Shown piece after piece: positions 1-8,218 of a stretch of 64,000 nt of DNA. This DNA is from Pseudomonadota bacterium (GTDB taxonomy: Bacteria > Pseudomonadota > Gammaproteobacteria > Burkholderiales > Thiobacteraceae): positions 62,001 to 126,000 of the forward strand of contig JAKANO010000009.1 in the NCBI GenBank assembly GCA_021812385.1. The letters run 5' to 3'. A program made the translations under genes and the position numbers. Position 1 is the stretch's first letter; each line of letters starts with the position of its first letter. The notes beneath the pieces are model-generated. The model worked only from the letters and a program-made list of their open reading frames with translations, was not told where the DNA came from and did no database searches.

Positions 1-3000
1 GAGGATTGCTATGACAAAGTTGTCGTGGGCAGTAATTCTGGACCTGCTACAGCCGATATCAATGGCGATGGTGTTATCAATAATTCGGATAAAGACGAAC
101 GCCAGAATTTTGCAAATTGGTATTCCTTTTATCGCACGCGTGCACTCACCACGATTTCCGGTGCGATGAGTGCGGTGGACTTGATCGACGATGATCAAGT
201 GAGATTTGCTTGGCAAACTCTGAACAGTACCGCCTATACGAGTTGTAATAGTTTTAGCAGCGCAAATTCTTGTAGGGGGTATACCGCAACCACTTACGAT
301 AACCGGATTCGCAGTTTGAATTCGGCACATCGTACGGATTTTTATAATTTTTTGCAGCGCTTTTCGTCGGATGGCGGCACTCCGCTGAGAACTGCTTTGC
401 AACGGGCCGGACAGTACTATTCCACAAGTTCTGGCACCAATAATCCTTATGCGGAGTTCCCGCAGGTCAGCGTGGGAACGGAACTAAGTTGCCGCAAAAA
501 CTATCACGTGATGATGACGGATGGTATTTGGAACTCGGACAATATTACGGCTTATGGAAACGCTGACTCTAGCGCGACTACTTTGCCGGATGGCGTGGCT
601 TTTCCTTCTGCGCTGGCACCTTACGCCGACAACAACAGCAATAGTGTGGCGGACATTGCATTCCATTTTTGGAGCACAGACCTGCGCACAGATCTTGCAA
701 ACAATGTTTCGCCCTTCATTATTGATCGCTCCGGCAATACCAACGACCAGTACCGCAACCCAAAAAATGATCCAGCCACGTGGCAGCATATGGTGAATTT
801 TAATGTTGGCCTAGGGTTGACGGGCACCATGGTAAATCCAGTCTGGGGAGGAAGCACTTATGCAGGGGACTATCCATTGTTGGTGGCATCCACAAAAAGC
901 TGGCCGGCCGCTGGTACTGACGTTACTCCGGGTAATGTGTATGACTTGTGGCATGCCGCGATAGACAGCCGGGGTCAATTTTTCAGTGCGGAGGCGCCCC
1001 AGGATATCGGAAATGCCTTCAGGACAATTCTTAATACGATTAAAGATGAAACGCCTTCGGCTGCCGCTTTGGCAGCCAACTCCACGAGTATTCTAAGTGG
1101 CACGTTGGTGTTTCAAGCAAAGTTTGATACCAGAGACTGGAGTGGTAGCTTAACTGCCTTGCCGGTGCAAGGTGATGGCAGTATCGGCAACGCGCAATGG
1201 AATGCCGCGACACTGATCCCGGCAGCTGCGTCGAGGAATATTTTCACGATTAGCAGCGGCACAGGCAAAACATTCACCAATTGCAATTCCAACCTAAGTG
1301 CTGCGCAAAAGCTGGCTTTGGACACCAATGCAGCGGGCGTTGTAGACAGCAAGTGTACCGACCGGCTCGCGTGGTTGCGTGGCGATACTTCCAAGGAAGT
1401 GCGTTTTACGCCTGGTGGGATTTTTCGCAACCGGGCGGTAACTGTTTTGGGCGATATCATCAACTCGGACCCGGCGTTCGCGCAGAATGAGGATTTTGGC
1501 TATGGCGGCTTGCCGGCTGGAACGCCGGGGCAATCTACGTACGCTGCCTATGTAACGGCCAAAGCCAGCCGTATTCCCGCAATATTTGTGGGCGCGAATG
1601 ATGGCATGTTGCATGCCTTCCGCGCGGATGTGGGTAACGCTAACTCGGGTGTAGAGTTGTTCAGCTTTATTCCGAATGGCGTGTATTCGAATTTAAGCAA
1701 GCTGACCGATCCGAACTATACGCATAAATTTTATGTGGATGGCCCGCCTACAGTTGGTGATGCTTATTTAGGCGGTGCTTGGAAAACGGTTTTGTTGGGC
1801 GGGTTGGGCGCAGGAGGGAAATCTATTTACGCGCTTGATGTCGGCAATGTTTCTGCTTTTAGTGCCGCTGACGTCATGTGGGAATTCAGCGATGCGACTG
1901 ACTTGGGCTATACCTTCAGCCAACCACTAATTACCCGTACCAACGATACGTCGAATCCCTGGGTAGCAATTTTTGGTAATGGATACAACAGCAGTTCGGA
2001 CAAAGCGTTTCTCTACATAGTTAATTTGCAGACTGGTGTACTCGTTAAAAAGATCCCCGCTGGTAATGCAACCGCCAATGGTTTGTCCTCGCCCGTGCTA
2101 TATGACGCCAATAACGATAAAGCCGTTGATGCCGTGTATGCCGGTGACTTGCAGGGAAATTTGTGGAAATTCGACCTATCCAGCACTTCAGCCACTGGTT
2201 GGGGTCTGGCCTATGCAGGAGAGCCACTGTTTAAGGCGCGCAATGCCTTGAATCAAGTGGAACCCATTACTTCTCAGCCGCAGGTGGGCGCCAATACCAA
2301 TGGCGGGGTACTGGTTTATTTCGGCACGGGCCAGTACTTGGCGGCTGGAGATACTGCGAATACCCAACCGCAAACCTTTTACGCAATTTGGGATAACGGT
2401 TCGCGTATTACAACCACCGATAGAAGCCAGTTGCAGCAACAAACGATTACTGCGCAAACGCACCAAATATTTACTGATGCTAACGGTAATTCCTTTCCCT
2501 ATGACGTGCGTGAAACAAGTTCCAATACCGTGGACTATATTGGCGGTAAACGTGGCTGGTATATGGATTTGCTCGCGCCAAGCGCCACGGGTGGAGAACG
2601 CGTAGTTTCAAGGCCGCTATTAATTGCCGATCGAGTGATTTTTGTTACGGTGATACCATCTACTGATCAATGTGCAGCAGGCGGAGATAGCTGGTTGATG
2701 GAACTCAATGCTGCTAGCGGATCTCGCTTTGGGACCTCGATTTTCGATTTTAATAACGATGGCGCATTTAACGCAGCCGATGAGGCCAATGGCGGTGTGC
2801 AGTCAGGGGTGAAGCTCGGGATCGGCATTTCCAAGACCCCGGTTTATCTGAATACTAAAAATGGTTCCAATGATGGGAAAGATACCAAGGTGTTTAGCGG
2901 TACCAGCGGCGCTACGACGACCGTCGATCAGCCTTGCACCACTTGTTCGCCGCCAGAGCCCCCCGGTACCCCGAATAATGGTGGTGGCGCACCGCGCGTT

Positions 3001-3021
3001 TTCTGGCGGCAAATCCTTTAA
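1..3021 (+). CDS. pilY1: PilY1-family type IV pilus tip/biogenesis protein (5' partial)
   Basis: The frame is open from base 1, so the N-terminus lies upstream and the GTG at 25 is only an internal codon. The 1006 residues seen begin in a von Willebrand A-like region, with an EF-hand-like stretch DINGDGVINNSD about 20 residues in. The second half is the PilY1 C-terminal beta-propeller (Pfam PF05567 type), starting near FVGANDGMLHAFRAD at about nt 1590. It carries the calcium loop DANNDKAVD at about nt 2104 and then GDLQGNLWKFDL. A third acidic loop, FDFNNDGAFNAADE, lies near nt 2745. PilY1 proteins are exported, sit at the pilus tip and control extension/retraction and adhesion. pilE follows after 19 bases. 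Base composition is richer in A+T than most of the window. Confidence 0.93.
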   Translation, partial: EDCYDKVVVGSNSGPATADINGDGVINNSDKDERQNFANWYSFYRTRALTTISGAMSAVDLIDDDQVRFAWQTLNSTAYTSCNSFSSANSCRGYTATTYDNRIRSLNSAHRTDFYNFLQRFSSDGGTPLRTALQRAGQYYSTSSGTNNPYAEFPQVSVGTELSCRKNYHVMMTDGIWNSDNITAYGNADSSATTLPDGVAFPSALAPYADNNSNSVADIAFHFWSTDLRTDLANNVSPFIIDRSGNTNDQYRNPKNDPATWQHMVNFNVGLGLTGTMVNPVWGGSTYAGDYPLLVASTKSWPAAGTDVTPGNVYDLWHAAIDSRGQFFSAEAPQDIGNAFRTILNTIKDETPSAAALAANSTSILSGTLVFQAKFDTRDWSGSLTALPVQGDGSIGNAQWNAATLIPAAASRNIFTISSGTGKTFTNCNSNLSAAQKLALDTNAAGVVDSKCTDRLAWLRGDTSKEVRFTPGGIFRNRAVTVLGDIINSDPAFAQNEDFGYGGLPAGTPGQSTYAAYVTAKASRIPAIFVGANDGMLHAFRADVGNANSGVELFSFIPNGVYSNLSKLTDPNYTHKFYVDGPPTVGDAYLGGAWKTVLLGGLGAGGKSIYALDVGNVSAFSAADVMWEFSDATDLGYTFSQPLITRTNDTSNPWVAIFGNGYNSSSDKAFLYIVNLQTGVLVKKIPAGNATANGLSSPVLYDANNDKAVDAVYAGDLQGNLWKFDLSSTSATGWGLAYAGEPLFKARNALNQVEPITSQPQVGANTNGGVLVYFGTGQYLAAGDTANTQPQTFYAIWDNGSRITTTDRSQLQQQTITAQTHQIFTDANGNSFPYDVRETSSNTVDYIGGKRGWYMDLLAPSATGGERVVSRPLLIADRVIFVTVIPSTDQCAAGGDSWLMELNAASGSRFGTSIFDFNNDGAFNAADEANGGVQSGVKLGIGISKTPVYLNTKNGSNDGKDTKVFSGTSGATTTVDQPCTTCSPPEPPGTPNNGGGAPRVFWRQIL

Positions 3022-3040
3022 TTTTGACGAGAGCTAAACC

Positions 3041-3469
3041 ATGAAATCAAATGGGACGCCGGGTTTTACTTTGATTGAGTTGATGGTGGTAGTGGCGCTT
3101 GTCGGAATATTGGCAGCCATCGCATTTCCTTCATATAGAGATTACATCCGGCGTTCAAACCGGTCACAGGCGATATCGGTTTTAATGGAAAATGCCCAAT
3201 TCATGGAACGCAATTTTACCGAAGCTAATCGCTATGATCAGGATGCGGCGGGAAATGCAGTGGCTTTGCCGTTTAATCGTGCGCCTAAAGAAGGTACGGC
3301 AACCTATGGGATTGCTATAGCATCATCAACCGCCACGACTTTCTCGCTCGCCGCAGCCCCTGTGAATGGAACTGTGATGCAAGGTGATCCCTGTGGCACG
3401 TTAACCTTGAATAATCTTGGTCAAAAGGGCGTCGGGGGGTTGGACGTGGCGACTTGTTGGAACAAATGA
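3041..3469 (+). CDS. pilE: Type IV pilin / minor pilin (PilE-like)
   Basis: A 142-residue prepilin. A short leader ends in Gly before [18 protein letters not shown], the class IVa PilD cleavage site (G^FTLIE, Glu at +5) followed by the hydrophobic alpha1 helix. Two cysteines near the C-terminus (in GDPCGTL and ATCWNK) can close the pilin D-loop. It follows pilY1 at once, the usual order of the pilV-pilW-pilX-pilY1-pilE minor pilin cluster, so it is more likely the minor pilin PilE that primes assembly than the major subunit. The start ATG follows a GAGAG-type ribosome site. Confidence 0.92.
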   Translation: MKSNGTPGFTLIELMVVVALVGILAAIAFPSYRDYIRRSNRSQAISVLMENAQFMERNFTEANRYDQDAAGNAVALPFNRAPKEGTATYGIAIASSTATTFSLAAAPVNGTVMQGDPCGTLTLNNLGQKGVGGLDVATCWNK

Positions 3470-3498
3470 TGTTTTTTATTTGAGTGAAGGAGTAGATC

Positions 3499-3726
3499 AT
3501 GCAATGCCACAAAATGATTTCAGCGATAGCAGCCATTAGCTTCTTAATGTTATCAGTAAATGTTTTGGCAGCTGATAAAAAAACCGATAAGCAGGATTCT
3601 AAAGCTAGTGTGGATGCTGAAAAAACCGGCAAAAACTCAGGAAATGCGGAAACTGCTGGAAGTGCAGCATCGGGCGCGATTCTTTCTCCGTCAGAAATGG
3701 AAAAAAGAGGAAGAGCGAAGAGATAA
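3499..3726 (+). CDS. Small secreted Lys/Ser-rich protein, unknown
   Basis: A 75-residue product with a clear Sec signal (MQCHKMISAIAAISFLMLS, cleavage probably after VLA). The mature part of about 50 residues is rich in Lys, Ser, Ala and Gly, has no cysteine and looks disordered. It ends in a basic tail, EMEKRGRAKR. A GGAG ribosome site lies at good distance before the ATG. It follows pilE by 29 bases and could be co-transcribed with the pilus genes, but no family is recognised. The 227 bases after it, up to thiO, hold no convincing gene. Confidence 0.6.
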   Translation: MQCHKMISAIAAISFLMLSVNVLAADKKTDKQDSKASVDAEKTGKNSGNAETAGSAASGAILSPSEMEKRGRAKR

Positions 3727-3953
3727 GTATGGCATTTTGCAGTTTTGCTTGGTTTGGCAACAATGCTTTGCACCTGTATACCTAGCAATAATCTAACGAA
3801 TGCAAGATTAGGGCATTAATCTACCAGTTCTAGCTGTTCTTAATTCAAGATATCCGCTATGAATATGTGCCTTTCCTTTTGTTGAGGCGGTTAGTACGGC
3901 TTGGCCAACGGCTTTTGTTAGAATGAACGGTCTATAGGCTTGAGCATCTTGCA

Positions 3954-5036
3954 TTGACACGCTCTGTTTTAATCATCGGTGGTGGCGTTATCGGTTGTGC
4001 AACCGCTTTGGCGTTAGCGCAGGTGGGATGTCATGTCACGCTCATTGAGCGCAGTTCTTTGGGCAGTGAATCGTCTTGGGCGGGTGCGGGCTTGCTCTCG
4101 GCATTATTGCCGTGGGATTACCGTGATGCGTTGGTGCGGCTGTTGGACCAATCGCGCGCAATGTATCCGGCGTGGATCGAGGGCTTGCGTAGTAGCGGTA
4201 TTGATCCGGAATACCGCAGTTCGGGCTTGCTGGTGCTGCCGCCTTACGATTTAAGCAAGGCATTTAGCTGGGCACATAGCAGTGCCGAGCCGGTGGAAGA
4301 GTTGCCGGCGCGGCAGTTAGAACCAAACCTGGCTTTTGATAGCGCAGGTCTTTGGCTGCCGCAGGTGGCGCAAGTGCGCAACCCGCGCTTGTTGCGCGCT
4401 TTACGCATCACATTGGCGCAGCGCGGGGTTACCGTGCATGAAGGTACGCCGGTCACCGCTTGGCGCTCAGTCGGTGGACGCATCACCGGCGCGCAGACGC
4501 CACAAGGCGTGCTGGAGGCCGACCATTACGTGATTGCCGCCGGCGCTTGGAGTGGCGCAGTCCTGGGGACATTAGGGGGCGAGTATGGCGCACGGTTGCC
4601 GGTCAAGCCCATGCGCGGGCAGATCGTGCTGTACAAATCGATCCCAGGTCGTTTGCGCCACATGTTGTATCGCGATGGCTTCTACTTGATCCCGCGCGAT
4701 GACGGGCATATCCTCGCCGGCAGCACCTTGGAAGATGTGGGGTTCGATAAACAGGTTACCGATACGGCGCGTTTGAATTTGATGCAGCGCGCAACGGAGT
4801 TATTGCCTTGGCTTCACAACGCGCCGGTCGTCGCCCATTGGGCCGGCCTGCGCCCCGCTTCCCCGGACAACATGCCCATCATTGGTCGCCATCCCGAGAT
4901 CGAGAATTTGTTCATCAATAGCGGCCACTATCGCTATGGCGTCACGCTCGCCCCGGCCAGTGCGCAAGCTCTGGCGGACTTAATGCTGGGGCGCGACAGC
5001 CAGTTTGATTTGCCGGCCTTTCGTTGGCCCATCTAA
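3954..5036 (+). CDS. thiO: Glycine oxidase ThiO (FAD-dependent D-amino acid oxidase family)
   Basis: The 360-residue protein starts with the FAD dinucleotide-binding motif IIGGGVIGCATALALA, then the DAO-family second segment SSWAGAGLLS. The C-terminal part has the family's PASPDNMPIIGRH and NSGHYRYGVTLAP regions. ThiO oxidises glycine to iminoacetate, which feeds the thiazole half of thiamine in organisms that lack ThiH. thiL lies in the same window at 34.9 kb, but thiS and thiG are not here. The start is a TTG (TTG ACA CGC) right before the first beta strand; no in-frame ATG is nearby. Other DAO-family amine oxidases are less likely because of length and motifs. Confidence 0.85.
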   Translation: MTRSVLIIGGGVIGCATALALAQVGCHVTLIERSSLGSESSWAGAGLLSALLPWDYRDALVRLLDQSRAMYPAWIEGLRSSGIDPEYRSSGLLVLPPYDLSKAFSWAHSSAEPVEELPARQLEPNLAFDSAGLWLPQVAQVRNPRLLRALRITLAQRGVTVHEGTPVTAWRSVGGRITGAQTPQGVLEADHYVIAAGAWSGAVLGTLGGEYGARLPVKPMRGQIVLYKSIPGRLRHMLYRDGFYLIPRDDGHILAGSTLEDVGFDKQVTDTARLNLMQRATELLPWLHNAPVVAHWAGLRPASPDNMPIIGRHPEIENLFINSGHYRYGVTLAPASAQALADLMLGRDSQFDLPAFRWPI

Positions 5037-5092
5037 AGATCTGCTCGAAAGCGCTCGATAAATCTTGTTAAAAGCCTAGCCCGGCCCATTTA

Positions 5093-5123
5093 TTAGACAA
5101 AGTCCAATCTTTAGTTTAAGATT
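5093..5123 (+). promoter_or_regulatory. Putative promoter/operator of the Fur-family gene
   Basis: An inverted repeat AATCTT-N6-AAGATT lies at 5106-5123, six bases before the ATG at 5129. TTAGAC (5093-5098) and TAAGAT (5117-5122), 18 bases apart, could be -35 and -10 boxes, so the palindrome would cover the promoter. There is no Shine-Dalgarno sequence before the ATG. The predicted transcript start falls on or next to the start codon. This is an inference from sequence only. Confidence 0.4.
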
Positions 5124-5128
5124 ATTAT

Positions 5129-5551
5129 ATGGAAAAACAGAGCTATACACGCGACAACATGGCGGATTTGCTGCGGGAGCATGGGATTAACCCAACCCAT
5201 CAGCGGATCGAGATCGCCTATGCCTTATTTGGACGCCAAGAGCATTTGTCGGCGGACCAAATTATGGCGGTTGTGAATGATCGGCATAGCGAAACGTCCA
5301 AGGCCACGGTGTATAACACGCTCAATTTGTTTAAGCAGCACCAATTGATTCGCGAAGTGATCGTCGATCCGAGCAAGGTTTTTTACGACCCGAACACCAG
5401 CCCGCATCACCATTTTTTTAATTTGGAAACCAGCGAGTTGATCGACATCGATGCCGATGCGGTGCAAATTCAGGGTTTGCCGCAATTGCCGGAGGGCATG
5501 GTGACCGAAGGCGTGGACGTCATCATCCGCATTCGTCCCGGTAATCATTAA
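5129..5551 (+). CDS. Fur-superfamily regulator, Irr/PerR-like, without structural zinc cysteines
   Basis: The 140-residue protein has the Fur winged helix (about residues 10-80: INPTHQRIEIAYALF, then SKATVYNTLNLF) and a C-terminal dimer half with the histidine cluster PHHHFF (His93-95). The protein contains no cysteine, so the CxxC structural zinc site of classical Fur and PerR is absent. The HHH patch is what is seen in Irr-type iron/heme regulators. Expected role: repression of iron or peroxide genes using a regulatory metal bound by His/Asp/Glu. It stands alone between thiO and tRNA-Thr, and a palindrome overlaps its predicted promoter, which fits autoregulation. Irr versus PerR cannot be settled here. 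Confidence 0.85.
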   Translation: MEKQSYTRDNMADLLREHGINPTHQRIEIAYALFGRQEHLSADQIMAVVNDRHSETSKATVYNTLNLFKQHQLIREVIVDPSKVFYDPNTSPHHHFFNLETSELIDIDADAVQIQGLPQLPEGMVTEGVDVIIRIRPGNH

Positions 5552-5603
5552 GCCGCGTTGCTCGTCGCAGCTCAAAGCACTATAATTCCGTTCCTTCTTT
5601 TTC

Positions 5604-5679
5604 GCCGGTGTAGCTCAGTCGGTAGAGCAACGCACTCGTAACGCGTAGGTCACCAGTTCGATTCCGGTCACCGGCACCA
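5604..5679 (+). tRNA. tRNA-Thr (anticodon CGT)
   Basis: A complete 76-base cloverleaf with encoded CCA. The acceptor stem GCCGGTG pairs with CACCGGC, the D arm is GCTC/GAGC, and the anticodon loop CTCGTAA reads ACG (Thr). The T loop is TTCGATT. Two stem positions carry A.C mismatches: 31-39 in the anticodon stem and 52-62 in the T stem. A terminator follows 11 bases downstream. Confidence 0.95.
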
Positions 5680-5690
5680 AAATATGAAAA

Positions 5691-5720
5691 GGGCCATGCT
5701 GCAAGGCATGGCCCTTTTTT
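5691..5720 (+). terminator. Rho-independent terminator after tRNA-Thr
   Basis: A perfect 9-bp stem, GGGCCATGC / GCATGGCCC, with a 6-base loop is followed by six T. It ends the tRNA transcript before the ArsR-led operon. Confidence 0.9.
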
Positions 5721-5731
5721 ATTTCCCCTCC

Positions 5732-5771
5732 TTGACAAATTCATTTCGATATATTTAAATATTTCGAAATG
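5732..5771 (+). promoter_or_regulatory. Promoter and 30-bp operator palindrome of the ArsR-aas-lplT operon
   Basis: A perfect -35 box TTGACA lies at 5732-5737, with an AT-rich -10 (TTAAAT or TAAATA) near 5755-5761. Bases 5742-5771 form a near-perfect 30-bp palindrome: CATTTCGA at the left, TCGAAATG at the right, AT-rich centre, one mismatched pair. The size and AT-rich centre resemble ArsR/SmtB operators. The right half-site contains the ATG of the regulator gene. The -10 position puts the transcript start at or near that ATG, and no ribosome site is present, so a leaderless transcript is likely. Confidence 0.65.
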
Positions 5772-6080
5772 AAAAAACAATACGCACATGCACTCCCGCC
5801 CGCCTGGGTTGGGATCTCAAAAGTTTTCACCGCGCTCGGCGATGAGCGCCGACAGCGTATTTTGTTGTTATTCCAGCGCGGCGAAAAACTCAATGCCGGG
5901 CAAATCGCCGCGGCATGTCCTTTGGCGCAATCCACGGTTTCGCATCACCTGAAGATTCTGCGCGAGGCAGGTGTTTTGCAAAGTGAAAAAATCGGCAAAG
6001 AAGTGTATTTCTGGATCGAGCAAACCCAGCTAAAACAGGCGCTGGTGCGCGTACTCCACTATATGGAACGGGAGATGTAA
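5769..6080 (+). CDS. ArsR-family winged-helix repressor
   Basis: The 103-residue protein consists of the ArsR fold: FTALGDERRQRILLLF (helices 1-2), then the recognition region LAQSTVSHHLKILREAGVL (about 53-70) and the wing QSEKIGKEVYFWI. The ELCVCDL metal site of arsenic/antimony sensors is absent and the only cysteine is Cys50, so it is probably not a classical metalloid sensor. It is the first gene of the unit leading to aas, the amidohydrolase and lplT (5 bases before aas). With the palindrome over its own start, it is the likely repressor of the operon. The inducer is unknown; a lipid or envelope signal is a guess from context. Confidence 0.9.
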   Translation: MKKQYAHALPPAWVGISKVFTALGDERRQRILLLFQRGEKLNAGQIAAACPLAQSTVSHHLKILREAGVLQSEKIGKEVYFWIEQTQLKQALVRVLHYMEREM

Positions 6081-6085
6081 TCAAA

Positions 6086-8218
6086 ATGCTGAAGACGCTG
6101 TTGCGCGGTTTGCTGCGCTGGTTATTTAAGGTGGAGGTGCGCGGTCAGTTGGAGGAATTGCGCGCCGAGCGCTTATTGATTATCGCCAATCACCAATCCT
6201 TTCTCGATGGCTTATTGCTCGGATTATTTTTACCGTACAACGCCGTATTCGTGGTGCATACCACGGTTGCGAAGCGCTGGAGCTTTCGCGTGATGCTATC
6301 CCTGGTAGATTATCTGGCGGTTGACCCGGGCAATCCCATGGCGATGAAGGGTGTGGTCAAAGCCATCGAGGCGGGGCGGCCGGTGGTGATTTTTCCGGAA
6401 GGGCGTATTACCGTGACCGGGAGTTTGATGAAAGTTTACGAAGGCCCGGCCTTCGTTGCGGCGCGTACCGGGGCGACCATTGTGCCGGTGCGTTTGGAGG
6501 GCGCGACGCGTTCTTATTTCAGCCGCACCTCCGGGGCGCTCAAGAAACAATTTTTCCCGCGCATCACCTTGACCGTGCTGCCGGAAGAACACATTCCGAT
6601 GCCGGATGCACCGAGCGCGAAGCTGCGGCGCAAAAAGGCCGGCGAAGCTATGCGCAAGATCATGCAAGAAATGCTGTTTGCGTCGACGCCGCAACGCACG
6701 CTATTCGATGCCTTGGTGGATGCGATTCGCTTGCATGGCCGCGCCACGCGCGTGATGGAAGACATGCGCCAAATCGAAATGTCTTATGCCGAGATTTTGC
6801 GCACTGTATTGGCATTAGGGCGCATGAGCGCAAGACTGGCGCCCGAAGAAGCGCGCATTGGCGTGCTGTTGCCGAATTTAGGAACCACCGCGTGCTTGAT
6901 TTTCGGCATGTCGGCCTTCAAGCGCGTGCCGGCGATGCTGAATTACAGCGCCGGTGCGCAAGGCATGCTCGATGCCTGCACCACGGCACAAGTAAAAGTG
7001 GTGATTACCTCGCGCAAGTTTTTGGAAAATGCCAAGCTCACTGAAACGGTCGCCTCGATGCCGGGCCTTTGTTGGGTGTATTTGGAGGATTTGCAGCCGA
7101 CGTTTGGTTGGCTGGATAAGCTTTGGCTGATGGCGTTTGCGCAATGGTTCCCACGCTGGGCGACGCGCAAGGTCGACCCCGAAGCATCGGCGGTGGTGCT
7201 GTTTACCTCTGGCTCGGAAGGCAAGCCGAAGGGCGTGGTGCTGTCGCATCGCGCCTTGCTCGCCAACGTGGCGCAAATATGCGCCGTGATCGATTTTTCG
7301 CCCGACGATAAATTCATGTGCGTGCTGCCGATCTTTCACGCATTCGGCTTGACGGCGGGTGCGATTCTGCCCCTGGTCACAGGTACCAAGCTCTTTCTCT
7401 ATCCTTCGCCCTTGCACTACAAAGTCATTCCCGAAGTGATCTATGACCGCAATTGCACGGTGCTGTTCGGCACGAGTACGTTCCTGGGCCACTACGCGCG
7501 CTATGCCAATCCCTATGATTTTTACCGCATGCGCTACGTGGTGGCGGGCGCGGAAAAATTGAACGAAGAAGTGCGCAAAATTTGGTTCGAAAAATTCGGC
7601 ATCCGCATCCTGGAAGGTTACGGCGCCACCGAATGCGCGCCGGTGCTGGCGGTGAATACGCCCATGGCCTACCTGCCTGGCAGTGTCGGGCAATTGCTGC
7701 CCGGAATGGCGTATCACATCGAGCCGGTGCCGGGAATCGAGGGCGGCGGCGTTTTGCATGTGCGTGGCCCAAACCTGATGTCGGGCTATTATTTATACGA
7801 CCATCCCGGCGCGTTGGTGCCGCCGAAATCGGATGTCGGCGAAGGTTGGTACAACACCGGCGACGTGGTCGATGTGGATGCCGCGGGTTTCATCACCATC
7901 AAGGGGCGGGTGAAGCGCTTCGCCAAAATCGCCGGCGAAATGGTGTCCTTGGAGATGGTGGAGAAACTCGCCACGCAGGCCTCTCCCGAGCATCTGCATG
8001 CGGCGGTGAATCAAGTCGACCCGCAGCGCGGCGAAGCCTTGGTGCTCTATACCACGGATAGCACGCTCAACCGCGAGCGCATTTTGGAAGTGGCGCGCGC
8101 CAATGGCAATCCGGAAATTGCCGTGCCGAAAAAGATCCTGGTGTTAGAGAGCATACCCTTGCTCGGCACCGGAAAAACGGATTACGTGACGCTGAAAAAA
8201 ATGGCTGAAACCGCGTGA
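6086..8218 (+). CDS. aas: Bifunctional 2-acyl-GPE acyltransferase / acyl-ACP synthetase (Aas)
   Basis: The 710-residue fusion has an N-terminal PlsC-type acyltransferase and a C-terminal AMP-forming acyl ligase. The first carries NHQSFLD (His36-Asp41, the HX4D catalytic pair) and FPEGRIT (103-109). The second carries TSGSEGKPKG (374-383), YGATECAPV and GWYNTGDVV. In E. coli, Aas activates a fatty acid on ACP and re-acylates lysophosphatidylethanolamine imported by LplT at the inner membrane. The length is close to E. coli Aas. A GGGAGA ribosome site precedes the ATG. The stop overlaps the GTG start of the amidohydrolase (GTGA), and lplT follows, which supports the role in lysophospholipid repair. 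Confidence 0.92.
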   Translation: MLKTLLRGLLRWLFKVEVRGQLEELRAERLLIIANHQSFLDGLLLGLFLPYNAVFVVHTTVAKRWSFRVMLSLVDYLAVDPGNPMAMKGVVKAIEAGRPVVIFPEGRITVTGSLMKVYEGPAFVAARTGATIVPVRLEGATRSYFSRTSGALKKQFFPRITLTVLPEEHIPMPDAPSAKLRRKKAGEAMRKIMQEMLFASTPQRTLFDALVDAIRLHGRATRVMEDMRQIEMSYAEILRTVLALGRMSARLAPEEARIGVLLPNLGTTACLIFGMSAFKRVPAMLNYSAGAQGMLDACTTAQVKVVITSRKFLENAKLTETVASMPGLCWVYLEDLQPTFGWLDKLWLMAFAQWFPRWATRKVDPEASAVVLFTSGSEGKPKGVVLSHRALLANVAQICAVIDFSPDDKFMCVLPIFHAFGLTAGAILPLVTGTKLFLYPSPLHYKVIPEVIYDRNCTVLFGTSTFLGHYARYANPYDFYRMRYVVAGAEKLNEEVRKIWFEKFGIRILEGYGATECAPVLAVNTPMAYLPGSVGQLLPGMAYHIEPVPGIEGGGVLHVRGPNLMSGYYLYDHPGALVPPKSDVGEGWYNTGDVVDVDAAGFITIKGRVKRFAKIAGEMVSLEMVEKLATQASPEHLHAAVNQVDPQRGEALVLYTTDSTLNRERILEVARANGNPEIAVPKKILVLESIPLLGTGKTDYVTLKKMAETA

